Assembly (NCBI GenBank): GCA_026122225.1
Contig: JANEZZ010000805.1
Span: forward strand, 682,001-746,000
Source: Heloderma charlesbogerti
Taxonomy: Eukaryota > Chordata > Lepidosauria > Squamata > Helodermatidae
Direction of reading: 5' to 3'
DNA: 64,000 bases
Position numbers and translations under genes: made by a program. This document shows positions 31,636-42,340 of the stretch, one piece after another. The notes beneath the pieces were generated by a model, which saw nothing but the letters and a program-made list of their open reading frames with translations, had not been told where the DNA came from and made no database searches. Every line of letters begins with the position of its first letter. The stretch's first letter is position 1.

Positions 31636-33226
31636 CTAGTTCATGGACCCAGCTTTGCATGGGCTGGATCAGCCCTTAGTGTGATACAGCAAAGCCTTCA
31701 AGCAAACTTATGCCACTGCCAGAGTTGGACACATTATGCCTGCCTTGGCCCCTAGGCACAGCCCTTGCCATGGTGACCCCCCCAATAGCCCTTTCAGGGA
31801 AGTCTGTGCACTTCATTCCCCTGTGGGCGGGGGCTGCCCAGGAGAAGAGGAGAGGGGGCAGCCATATAACTCCTTCCCTCAGACTAGTTCCTCCTGTCTT
31901 CAAACTGTGTGAACTGCAAAACTGTCTCCTGGTTAAGAAAGTCTGCCATGTAGTGACTGAATATGGTACTGCAGGCTTCAACCACACAGACACATCTGAA
32001 TTAATTATCTTTAATGTGTCTTAACAAACAAACAATCTCTGAGTTAGGGATGGCAGAGAATTCCGCCATGGATTTCAGTGAGGCTGAATGCACTGGCATT
32101 CAGCCCCCCGAAACCCGTGGCAGAACGGCCTCCCACCCCCCAACCCCCCGCGGAATCCCCCCAGGGATGAAGCTTACCTGGGGCGGATGTTCGAGCAGCA
32201 GTGGTTCCAGCGGCAGTTCCGGTGGCTGGTCTTTTGACTGGCTGCCGCAGCTACCATTTTCATCCTGCTCTTTGCTGTCAACCACACGCAAATAGCGTAG
32301 TGGGCGCTATTTGCATTCCCCTTTTTTTCCCGCCGTAATAGCCTATGTAAATATTTACATAAGATAAAACGGCAAAAAATAGGGAATGCAAATGGTGGCC
32401 GCCGTAGCTGCCGCCATTTGCGTACGCTGGTTTGGGTTTTTTTTTTGACTTGCTGTGATAGGCTACATAAATACTTACGTAGCCTATCATGGCAGCCTGG
32501 CTGGATGCAAATGGCGGCTGCTATGGCGGCCGCCATTTGCGTCCACAGCAGCCTGTCCGCTGCCGGAACTCTGGCCGTGGATGGCCCTGGCCGGCTGCTC
32601 CGTGGAGCCACTGCAGAGCAGAGCCAGCTGGGCAGGATTCCGGGGGGGAGGACCGGATCGCCTCCCCCCGATCGAGGATTCCGGGGGGAGGGATGGAGTG
32701 CCTCCCCCCCACCGCAAATCACATCCATGAAAAGGTAAGTGACTTTCGTACATCCCTACTCTGAGCGTACACCCATAAGGTCTCCTTAGTCTGCATGCCA
32801 AGTTTCGGGTGTCTAGGTTTCAAGGTCTTGGAGGACACACAAACAAACACTTCCACTGAAGCAATAATATTTAAAAATATTGATTGGGTGCCATTTTCTT
32901 TCAACATGGTGGTCAAAATTTTCATTATGCCTAAAACTATTCCAGATAGAGGTACAACAAATCCCAAAAGTTCATAACAATCCGATGTATGGTTTTCAAG
33001 GCCACTGAGCGCATACAAACACTTCCCTTAAAGCAGTAAAAAAAATTAAATTGTGAATTGATTGGCTGCCGTTTTGTTTCAAGACAGCAGTCAACATTTT
33101 TACTATGTCTAAAAGCATCCCATATAGAGGTACAATGAATCCTGAAAGTTTCATACCAATCGGATGTACAGTTTTTAAGTCCATCGAGGACATACAAATG
33201 CTTCCTTTTATTTATTTAGAAGAAGA
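31636..33226 (-). mobile_element. Non-autonomous Helitron, near full-length, interrupted by an nhAT copy
   Basis: Read on the minus strand, the 5' end is TCTTCTTCTAAATAAATAAA at 33226, preceded by host A. The 3' end is CTAG at 31639-31636, followed by host T and preceded by a CCAGC...GCTGG-type hairpin. This is the Helitron pattern (5' TC, 3' hairpin plus CTAG, A/T insertion site). The body matches the Helitron at 15941-17413 in reverse. An nhAT copy at 32045-32758 splits it. It has no Rep/helicase. Confidence 0.75.
32045..32758 (-). mobile_element. Palindrome-chain nhAT copy inserted in a Helitron
   Basis: 714 bp, starting TAGGGATGGCAGAGAATTCC (beta) and ending AGGTAAGTGACTTTCGTACA plus TCCCTA (alpha). 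The flanks are CTCTGAGT (32037-32044) and CTCTGAGC (32759-32766). The other Helitron has an uninterrupted CTCTGAGG at this point (complement of about 16320-16327), so the empty site is known. Palindromes lie at about 32330-32370, 32455-32495 and 32505-32545. Confidence 0.93.
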
Positions 33227-33384
33227 TTAAAAGATAACACCTATGACTCAAACAAGAATGGAACCCCAACATCTTAAAAATAGTTGGCTTTTAGAAATGT
33301 ACTGGAATAAGATCCTCTGCAACAATGATGCAGATTAATTTTTTTTTAAATAACATTCTCAGACATGTATGTCTTTTACAGTGT

Positions 33385-33465
33385 AGGCCTATGCATGTTT
33401 ACTCAGAAGTAAGCCACATTAAATTCAATAGGACTTACTTCCAGGAAGTGTGTATAGGACCATAG
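33385..33465. repeat. Short dyad repeat (ACTCAGAAGTAAG type)
   Basis: GTTTACTCAGAAGTAAGCC, then TTCAATAGGACTTACTTCCAG and TGTATAGGAC. This is a reptile MITE type with an imperfect dyad. Related pieces lie at 2330-2357, 39190-39265, 43490-43560 and 60120-60175. Confidence 0.45.
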
Positions 33466-34329
33466 TTTTAGAATCTTTGATTCCATAATTCATTCTTTCC
33501 TCCTGTTCCTGACTTCCAAAACTTTGGTCTATATCACAGTTACTATGGATGTTGGCAGAATTCATTTCCAGCTACAAATGCATTCATTGTGTAAACTATG
33601 AGCACTGGGCCAGCTGCAGCCTAGGCATTTATCTAATAAAAGCAAGGTAATCGCTAAAATGGAAATGGCCAATTTTCATATCTGACTGAAAGACCCAGCA
33701 AACATCTCTGGAGAGGTGCTTAAAAATGGATCCAAATGGCAGCTCCCTCTAGAAATCTCCTCACTTTCCCATTACTAACACAATTTGACATTTAATTTTA
33801 AAATTATCGGACTCATCTCCCAGCATCACATATTGCTTGTCCCTATTTGGCATAATAGAGCTCTCAATTATCCAAATGCAAAAGTCTGGTAATTTGTTTC
33901 AATCACAGGGCACTAATTAAAAATGGTGGTGATAGTAGAATTTTGTCTATAAAATGTTCTTCAAAGTAGCATTACAATACTAAGCACACACAGTAGGGTT
34001 TAAGTACCATTGAATTGGAACTAACATCAGAATAAACATCCTGATGATCACACTGGAAAGACATTAACTTAAAAAGTGGCACTAAATCCACCAATTATTT
34101 GATGTGATGAACTGATTTTTTTAATCGTCTGCATCTGACAAAGTGGGACAAAGTGACAAAGTCCACAAAAGCTGATAGCACAATAAATTATTATTCTTTG
34201 AAGTGCCATAGGGCCCTTTGCTGGTTTTTCCTCAATAATAAATATTAACTTTTTGGAACATTTAACTCTCAGCTTACAGCTGCTATGCAGGGAGGATGAC
34301 ACCTTCTGTATTGGATACAAACATACAGT

Positions 34330-34592
34330 GCATGAGTTAAACACCTTACACTCACCATCTTCTGTTTATGGGGTAATCCATGTGGGAATAGTGCACTGCT
34401 GCCTCTTTAAGACTCATTGTGTATCTATTGATTTAAACAAGGAAGTGGTTTAGACTAGCTAGAAGACAAGGCATGGCCAGCTCCAGAGAAGGAGAGAGTT
34501 CCACGCAGCACTGTCAGTAACTGAAGTCTTTACTAGTGAATTAATAAAGTGCTTCTTTAAAGAACCAGTAAGGCCTGCTTCTTCATATAGAA
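34330..34592 (+). repeat. Possible LTR-like or retroposed 3' fragment
   Basis: CTGCCTCTTTAAGACTCATTG and a polyadenylation-like AATTAATAAAGTGC near 34540 resemble an LTR, but I cannot define TG...CA ends or a duplication. Weak call. Confidence 0.25.
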
Positions 34593-34597
34593 AATAA

Positions 34598-35521
34598 TAG
34601 GGGTGCATGAAAGTCCCTTACCTGTCCTCGAAGCTTTTCGCGGTGGGGGGAGGCGCTTCGCTGCTCCCCCTGCGAAGTTCAGGCTGGGGGGGGAGGCTTC
34701 CCGCCTCGCCCAGCCGAAATTCAGGCCGGGGGGGAGGCGCCTTGCCTCGCCCGGCCGCGAACTAAAAAGTTAAAAAAAAAACGCCCCTGTAATAGGCTAC
34801 GTGACGATTAACGTAGCCTATCACGGCTAGATCTGCAAAGTCAGCCGTGATAGGCTACGTAAATCATCACGTAGCCTATCACGGGTGACTTAAAAAAAAA
34901 AAAAAAAGCGCGTACGGATAATGGCGGCCCCCATAGGGAGCCGCCATTCGCATTCCTTATTTGGTCGCTGTAGTCTACGTTAATCTTTACATAGACTACG
35001 GCGAAAATAAGGGCAACACTATTTGCGTTGCCCTTATTTTCTCCGTAGTCTACATAAAGATTTACGTAGACTACAGCGACCAAATAAGGAACGGGAATGG
35101 CGGCTCCCTATGGGGGCCGCCATTATCCGTACGCGCTTTTTTTTTTTTTAAGTCACCCGTGATAGGCTACGTGACGATTTACGTAGCCTATCACGGCTGA
35201 CTTTGCAGATCTAGCCATGATAGGCTACGTTAATCGTCACGTAGCCTATCACAGGGGCGTTTTTTTTTTTCTTTTATTGGAATGGTGGCGGCGGCAGCCG
35301 GTCAAAAGACCGGCTGCCGCTCCCACCCCGGACGAAGACCCGCCAAACAGCCGACCGGACCCGCCACCGGGAGGGACATTCGGGAAAGGTAAGTCCCGTC
35401 CCTGGGGGGGTGCAGGGGGCGGGGAGGTGCGGAGAATTTCTCCCCAAAACTTGTTCGGGGGGCCGAACACGTTGGTGCTCGGCCCCCCGAAGTTTCGGGG
35501 AGAAATTCTCCGCCAACCCTA
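34598..35521 (+). mobile_element. Palindrome-chain nhAT copy, alpha left / gamma right
   Basis: 924 bp flanked by perfect GAAAATAA (34590-34597 and 35522-35529). It starts TAGGGGTGCATGAAAGTCCC and ends GAGAAATTCTCCGCCAACCC plus TA. The interior is almost symmetric: outer GATAGGCTACGTGACG palindromes, then ATGGCGGCCCCCATAGGGAG hairpins, then GTAGTCTACG palindromes meet at a central CACTATTTGCGTTGCC. The ATGGTGGCGGCGG block from 35282 is open to AAAG|GTAAGT at 35389. Confidence 0.94.
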
Positions 35522-35605
35522 GAAAATAATATGATCCATGCTACACGTGTGTCCACGAAACAGATTGTTGGTACAGGCTGCAATCCTATACCCAGTTACC
35601 TAAGT

Positions 35606-36435
35606 TAGGGATGTACAAAAGTCACTTACCTTGAACAAAATTTTATTCGTGGGGGGGGAAGCGATCCATCCCTCCCCCCCGAAATTCTGGCCGGCGGGGA
35701 GGCGCTCCGTCCCTCCACCCCCGAATCCTGGCTGGCCGGGACGCAAATGGCGGCGGCTGTAGCTGCCGCCGTTTGCGTCCCTGCAGTCAACCGTGATAGG
35801 CTACATAAATGTTTACGTAGCCTATCACGGCTGAGTAAAAAACAAACAAACCGCGCATACGCAAATGGCGGCGCCCATGGGTGCCGCCATTTGCGTTCCT
35901 TATTTTGGTACGTCTAGTCTACGTAAACATTTACGTAGACTACAGCGAAAATAAGGGGAACGCAAACAGCATAGCATCTACGCTATTTGCATTCCCCTTA
36001 TTTTTGCCGTAGTCTACGTAAATGTTTATGTAGACTAGACGTGCCAAAATAAGGAACGCAAATGGCAGCGCCCATGGGCGCCACCGTTTGCGTATGCGCG
36101 GTTTTTGTTTTTTACTCAGCCTTGATAGGCTACGTAAACATTTACGTAGCCTATCACTGTATTTTTTTAAAATCTAGCTGTGATAGGCTATGTAAATCTT
36201 TATGTAGCCTATCATGTTTTTTTGGTTGTTTTTTTTTTTTTACTGGAAATGGCAGCAGCCACCAAACCGCCGCCGAACCGCCGCCGGAGCCGCTGCCACC
36301 AGGAGGATTCGCCCAAGGTAAGTCCCATCCCGGGGGGGGTGGGGGGCAGACCGTTTCGTCACCAATTTGGGGGGGGGCGAATGCGCTGGCATTCGGCCTC
36401 CCCGAGATTCGTGGCGAAATTCTCTGACATCCCTA
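35606..36435 (+). mobile_element. Palindrome-chain nhAT copy, alpha left / beta right
   Basis: 830 bp, starting TAGGGATGTACAAAAGTCAC and ending AAATTCTCTGACATCCCTA. GTTACCTA lies 3 bp left of the element (35595-35602) and GTTACCTT directly to its right (36436-36443). It has a full set of palindrome modules centred on an AACAGCATAGCATCTACGCT dyad near 35963. The ATGGCAGCAGCC block runs from 36249 to CAAG|GTAAGT at 36318. Confidence 0.88.
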
Positions 36436-37156
36436 GTTACCTTTGAAGTCAGAACAGTCTGTACCAAAAAGATTAGAAATAGTTACGCTGTGTCCAAACA
36501 ATATGGCACCTCAAGTCTTTCAGAGTTAAACACCAGAAAAAAATGAAGCAAGCACAAACGTAACAACCAGAAAATATAGTTTTGCCTGCTAACTTTGATC
36601 TATTGCTTTTCCTTCGAAGGGGTTGAAGAACTTGATTCTCCAGTAATCTCTGGAGTGGGATTGCCACTATTTGGCTAAGATGCTTAGAGATAAACAAAGT
36701 TCAAAACAGTGATAGTTCAAAGACTGACAGTGCCCACTTCCCAATATTTCATAGAGGAAAATGGGGGCATGCTTGGAACAGCCCTATTGGTGTCATCTCA
36801 ACAATCACTTCACAAGCGCCCTTCCCCTCCACTCTTACGCATTGTTAAAGCCTCTTCACTGACTGGCTGTGTGCTTTGTCCAGTGTCCCTTCTTTCTGCA
36901 ATAGCCTGTCCTCCACTGATTTAAAAGCTAAGATGGTGATTGTTCTTTTGCTTAAAGATATACTAGAAAAAAACCCATTTACTTACAATGTGTTATCAAC
37001 ACTTTAAATGCATCTATGCTAGAGATGAACATACTTTCCCTGCTTAGAGATTAACATTAGAAGCTGAAGCACGTTTAGACAGATGTAAGTTGCACTGTGT
37101 TCAATGGAGCTTAGTGCCTAGTCAGGGTCTACAAGACTGAAGCCTTAACTACTGAG

Positions 37157-38405
37157 AAGGGATGTTGGAGGATTCCACCCAGGACCACCAAGCTTTGGGC
37201 AGCTCAGCCCCTCTGGACTCCAGCCTGCTTGTCTGAGAGCCGGCTAACTTGACCAGTGTGAGTCGGGCCAGCTTGCAGACTTCCACTGCCAGACAATCCC
37301 CTCACTCTCCCCTTGCTGATGCTGCTGACACTAGGGATGGTGCAGGTGCACCAATTTGGGAGTCTGCTGGACCCCCCCATGCCCCCTAGCTGTGCCCACC
37401 AAGTCCTTGCCCCTGCTTGACCCACCCCCATGCTCACCAAGCTGCCAGCACTCAACTGGGACCTGCCTGTGAGCACTGTTCCATTTTGCAACCCCCCCTC
37501 AAAAAAACGGTGATAGCGATATGCACACATCTAATTGTATGCAAAATAACACCATGAATGGCCCATATAAGCAAGATTACAGGCATAAATGGGCAATTTA
37601 TGTCTGTAATTTTGCATATATAGGCCATTCATGGCACCATTCTGTGTACAACTAGATGTGTGCCTATCGCGATCACTATTTTTTTTCCACAAAAAGGCAA
37701 TCATGGCGCTTGAGGACGGGTCCTGGGGGAGTGTGGGGAGCTTGGAAAGTGGCGGGGAGCTCAAGTGCAGGCCTGGGGGCAGGGCAGGTGCCTAGATCAC
37801 GGGGGCACCTGTCCATCCCTAGCTGACACCAGCAAGGAGAGCATGAGGGGTTGCGCATTGGCGGCAACAGTGTGAGAGACAGGAAATGATGCTTGATAAA
37901 TTAACCCCTCCCGGCTCCCGCTCTGTCACCACCACTGCCATCACAGCACACAACCCCTCACTCTCTCCTTGTTGGTGTCAGCAGCATCAGCAAGGAGAGA
38001 GCAAGGAGTCTGGCCAGCGGTGGAAGTCCGTGAGCTGACCCGACTCACACTGGTCAAGCTGCACCCGCTCACAGACCTGGCGCTCCCCACCCATCTCCCA
38101 TGCTGCCACTGCCATTGAGCAACACTGCTCTCATTGCTGGTGCCCAGCGGAGAGAGGGCTGGTTGCTTGGCAGAGGGAATGGTTTTGTTGTTGTTTTTTC
38201 CATGGGTAAATTTGCTCAAATTACCTCCATAATTTACGCAAATTACCTCCATAATTTGTACAAATTCACCCACAGAAACAAAACAAAACAAAAACCCCGA
38301 GTAAGTTCCTGAATTTCTGAGGAAAGCCCCCAGCTCAGCTCAGAAATTCAAGCCAAGCTGGGGGCCGTGGGAAAATCCAGTGATCCCCCAAAATGGCCAT
38401 CCCTA
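37157..38405. mobile_element. Long-inverted-repeat foldback hAT-like element, interrupted
   Basis: It starts AAGGGATGTTGGAGG (a decayed TAGGGATG) and ends AATGGCCATCCCTA. The flanks are CTACTGAG (37149-37156) and CCACTGAG (38406-38413). The arms at about 37237-37331 and 37975-38070 are inverted copies (TTGACCAGTGTGAGTCGGG pairs with CCGACTCACACTGGTCAAG). Its own length is about 750 bp. It uses the TAGGG/CCCTA, 8-bp-duplication mode but has none of the GATAGGCTACGT modules. A second element sits at 37332-37821. Confidence 0.75.
37332..37821. mobile_element. Nested foldback nhAT element
   Basis: 490 bp, starting TAGGGATGGTGCAGGTGCAC and ending GGTGCACC-like sequence (GGGGGCACCTGTCCATCCCT plus A). 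The flanks are perfect GCTGACAC (37324-37331 and 37822-37829). The core is a roughly 170-bp foldback whose arms start near GTGATAGCGATATGCACACAT and return as TGTGTGCCTATCGCGATCAC. It inserted at the end of one arm of the surrounding element. Confidence 0.88.
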
Positions 38406-38500
38406 CCACTGAGGCTGTGGGATGGTAGCAGCTCCTGAAGTATTTCAACTCTAGCAACTCACACACTAATAAAGCAACCCTATTGGCTAAAAGCCCAAAA

Positions 38501-38559
38501 GGTGATTGGGAACCTCCAACATCAGAGCATTTCTCTGATGCTGGAGGTTTCCGATCACC
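38501..38559. repeat. Compact 59-nt hairpin
   Basis: The left arm of 27 nt (GGTGATTGGGAACCTCCAAC, then ATCAGAG) pairs with the right arm at 38533-38559 over 24 Watson-Crick and 2 G-U positions with one mismatch, leaving a 5-nt loop. The size is that of a microRNA precursor stem or a minimal MITE. I see no terminal duplication. Confidence 0.6.
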
Positions 38560-39509
38560 TTATGTCCTACCAGACTGTTGCCAGCAGGGTGGGAGGAAAG
38601 GTGGAGGCTTTTTTGTTAGACAGGTTTCAGAGCGGATCCTTGGCATCTTCCTTCCCTGCCCACTGGCACGCCCTTGATATTCCCATGTTTTCCCTTCCTG
38701 AGGTCGGATTCCCAACTTCAGAAGAGGGAGCTGCTCTGGAGTATTCTGCAGTGGCTAAAAGGGGCTGGGGGTGTTTGGGAGTGATCCGCAGTCAGATACC
38801 CTCTGAAGTCCAAGCTGTTTCTAGCATCCTAGGGAGAGATTTGCTGCATCCTATGGCCCTTGAGAGGCCATAGGATTGTGTTCTAACACGATGAACAAGA
38901 GATTTCCCAAAGGCAAATAATATGAACAGTCATTTTCAAGTGGCAGAGATCAGGAAATAGGGACTGTCCCTTGTATATAGAGATATTTGGAGTGTGTGGT
39001 AGTCTTTGTGACTGAAAGATAGACTAGCGAAACAAAATTAGCATCCATGTTTAGTCTGTGAAAGAATGCTCAGGAAAATAACTGTTGTCTGGAGGGAATA
39101 AGAAAATAATCAGGAGCTACAGACATTAGTTGCTAACCAATTAACTGTAAATACAAAAAAGACTCAAGTGGCTCCTTCCAGTCTAAGGTTGCAATCTGAT
39201 TAACATTTACTTGGGACGTCCCATTGACTTCTGTGGCACTTTTCTCTTAAACACACGTAGGATTGGGTTGTAACACATTTACTGTGACATACATTTTTGT
39301 AGGCCAGAGTCCCCTTCATAAAATGCTTGAAGTGTTATCCTCAGTTGGTAGATGTACAGTAGAACGTTAATGTACAGTAGAAACAAAAATTATAAACATT
39401 AAATTCAAAAGACCATGAAATGCAAAAGGCTATCACAGACTGTACTTTTACATTTCATGACATTTTGGCCTTGCTGTTTACAATTTATACCTTGTATGTA
39501 TATCTGTTA

Positions 39510-41745
39510 AGAGACGACTTTATACATGGACTTCACCAGACGGTCGACACCAAAATCAGATTGACTACATCCTTTGTAGCCAAAGGTGGCGGACATCTAT
39601 GCAGTCAATAAAAACAAGACCTAGAGCTGATTGTGGTTCAGATCATGAACTTCTTATTGCACAATTTAGAATAAGACTAAAGAGAATAGAGAAGACCCAC
39701 AGATCAGTTAGATATGAGCTCACTAATATTCCTCATGAATATGCAGTGGAAGTGAAGAATAGATTTAAGGGACTAGATTTAGTAGATAGGGTCCTGGAAG
39801 AACTATGGACAGAAGTTTGCAACATTGTTCAGGGGGCGGCAACAAAAAACGTCCCAAAGAAAAAGAAAACCAAGAAATCAAGATGGCTGTCTGCTGAGAC
39901 ACTGGAAGCAGCCCAAGAAAGAAGGAAAGCAAAAGGCAACAGTGATAGGGGGAGATATGCCTAATTAAATGCAAAATTCCAGAGGTTAGCCAGAAGAGAT
40001 AAGGAATTATTTTTAAACAAGCAATGTGCGTAAGTGGAAGAAGATAATAGAATAGGAAGGACAAGAGACCTCTTCCAGAAAATTAGAAACATTGGAGGTA
40101 AATTCCAGGCAAAAATGGGTATGATCCAAAACAAAGATGGCAAGGACCTAACAGAAGCAGAAGAGATCAAGAAAAGGTGGCAAGAATATATGGAAGATCT
40201 GTATAAGAAGGATAATAATATTGGGGATAGATTTGACGGTGTAGTCAGTGAGCTACAGCCAGACATCCTGAAGAGTGAGGTTGAATGGGCCTTAAGAAGC
40301 ATTGCTAATAACAAGGCAGCAGGAGATGACAGTTTCCCAGCTGAACTGTTTAAAATCTTGCAAGATGATGCTGTCAAGTTGATACATGCCATATGCCAGC
40401 AAATTTGGAAAACACACGAATGGCCAACAGACTGGAAAAAATCAACTTATATCCCCATACCAAAAAAGGGAAGCACCAAAGAATGTTCAAACTATTGAAC
40501 AGTGGCACTTATTTCACATGCCAGTAAGGTAATGCTCAAGATCTTGCAAAGTAGACTCCAGCAATTCATGAAACGAGAATTGCCGGATGTACAAGCTGGG
40601 TTTCGAAAAGGCAGAGGAACTAGAGACCAAATTGCCAATATCTGCTGGATAATGGAGAAAGCCAGGGAGTCTCAGAAAAACATCTATTTCTGTTTTATTG
40701 ACTATTCTAAAGCCTTTGACTGTGTGGATCATAACAAATTGTGGCAAGTTCTTGGTGGGATGGGGATACCAAGTCATCTTGTCTGCCTCCTGAGGAATCT
40801 GTATAATGACCAAGTAGCAAAGGTAAGAACAGACCATGGAACAACGGACTGGTTTAGGATTGGGAAAGGAGTACAGCAGGGTTGTATACTCTCACCCTAC
40901 CTATTCAACCTGTACACAGAACACATCATGCGACGTGCTGGGCTTGATGAAGCCATGGCTGGAGTTAAAATTGCTGGAAGAAACATTAACAATCTCAGAT
41001 ATGCAGATGATACCACTTTGATGGCTGAAAGCGAGGAGGAGCTGAGGAACCTCATGACGAAGGTGAAAGAAGAAAGTGCAAAAGCTGGGTTGCAGTTAAA
41101 CCTCAAAAAACCCAAGATTATGGCAACCCGCTTGACTGATAACTGGCAAATAGAGGGAGAAAACATGGAGGCAGTGACAGACTTTGTCTTTCTAGGTGCA
41201 AAGATTACTGCAGATGCTGACTGCAGCCAGGAAATCAGAAGACGTTTACTTCTTGGGAGGACAGCAATGACAAATCTTGATAAAATAGTTAAGAGCAGAG
41301 ACATCACACTGACAACAAAGGTCCGCATAATTAAAGCAATGGTATTCCCCGTAGTAACCTATGGCTGCAAGAGCTGGACCATAAGGAAGGCTGAGCGAAG
41401 GAAGATAGATGCTTTTGAACTGTGGTGCTGGAGGAAAATTCTGAGAGTGCCTTGGACTGCAAGAAGATCAAACCAGTCCATACTCCAGGAAATAAAGCCA
41501 GACTGTTCACTTGAGGGAATTAACTACAGGATACCCTGGAGAAGATGCTGATGCTAGGGAAAGTGGAAGGCAAAAGGAGGAGGGGCCGACCAAGGGCAAG
41601 ATGGATGGATGATATTCTGGAGGTGACGGGCTCGACCTTGGGGGAGCTGGGGGTGGCGATGGCCGACAGGAGGCTCTGGCATGGGCTGGTCCATGAAGTC
41701 ACGAAGAGTCGGAAGCAAGTGACAGAATAAACAACAATGTATATC
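39510..41745 (+). mobile_element. BovB (RTE clade) LINE, 5'-truncated
   Basis: The 3' part of a BovB retrotransposon in sense orientation, antisense to TCERG1L. It starts inside the endonuclease (YTWTSPDGRHQNQIDYI-like reading near 39515, frame-broken) and continues through reverse transcriptase. It ends with AGTCACGAAGAGTCGGAAGC, a form of the BovB 3' tail, then AATAAACAACAA. BovB is known for patchy distribution between squamates and ruminants through horizontal transfer. This copy has stops and a C-terminal deletion and is inactive. Confidence 0.92.
39599..41730 (+). pseudogene. BovB endonuclease-reverse transcriptase, broken
   Basis: Four reading blocks follow the BovB polyprotein: endonuclease end (ADCGSDHELLIAQFRIRLK, about 39627), the linker to RT start (40034-40498, with IPIPKKGSTKECSNY), the RT palm (40502-41551) and the C-terminal tail (41545-41730, with KRRRGRPRARWMDDI). 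RT motifs: AGFRKGRGTRDQIANI, FIDYSKAFDCVDHNKLW, GVQQGCILSPYLFNLY and the catalytic LRYADDTTLMAES. A stop at 40498 splits domains 1 and 2. A deletion after SNQSILQEI removes part of the zinc-knuckle-like tail. The 349-codon open frame over the RT core shows fairly recent decay. Confidence 0.9.
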
Positions 41746-41750
41746 TGTGT

Positions 41751-41772
41751 ACACACACACACACACACACAC
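41751..41772. repeat. (AC)n microsatellite
   Basis: Eleven AC units just after the BovB 3' end. Confidence 0.9.
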
Positions 41773-42340
41773 TCTTACAACAAGAGATGGATGGTTGAAC
41801 TCTACTTAAAAATGATTTTATTATATTGAGTATGGATAAAAAGGAACTGAAAGTTGTAGACTGAAGTGCATCATAAGGTTCAAAACTATCATGGCTGATG
41901 CAGACAGCCAGACTATGGAACCAAGAGAGGAAGGAAAGAGAAGTACATTGTTTATTAAACAAATTCCAGCATCCAGTGTAACTATTTCCATGAAAGCATA
42001 TCCATCACACTAAGCAAACACAATGATGGTCTTCTTTTCTTGTAATGTACATAAATGACAGAAAACTCCATTCCCTTTTGCAAGTATTCACCCTGAATAT
42101 GTACAGTGAATACAATATGAATATTCCACTACCTTCACAATATGCCATGAATGGCCCCAGTGAGCTAGCATGGGAGGGGACTCACCTTTTAATTTGTTTT
42201 AAGCTGTACAACCTGGAATCCCTGTCAGACTTCCTGCTCTTGTTCCTGAATGACATCCCAGCGTATGTCTGGTAATGTCACACCAACCACAGAATCCATC
42301 AGAAGCATGGAGCCAACCTACGAGTGGAGAGGGTTTGGAA

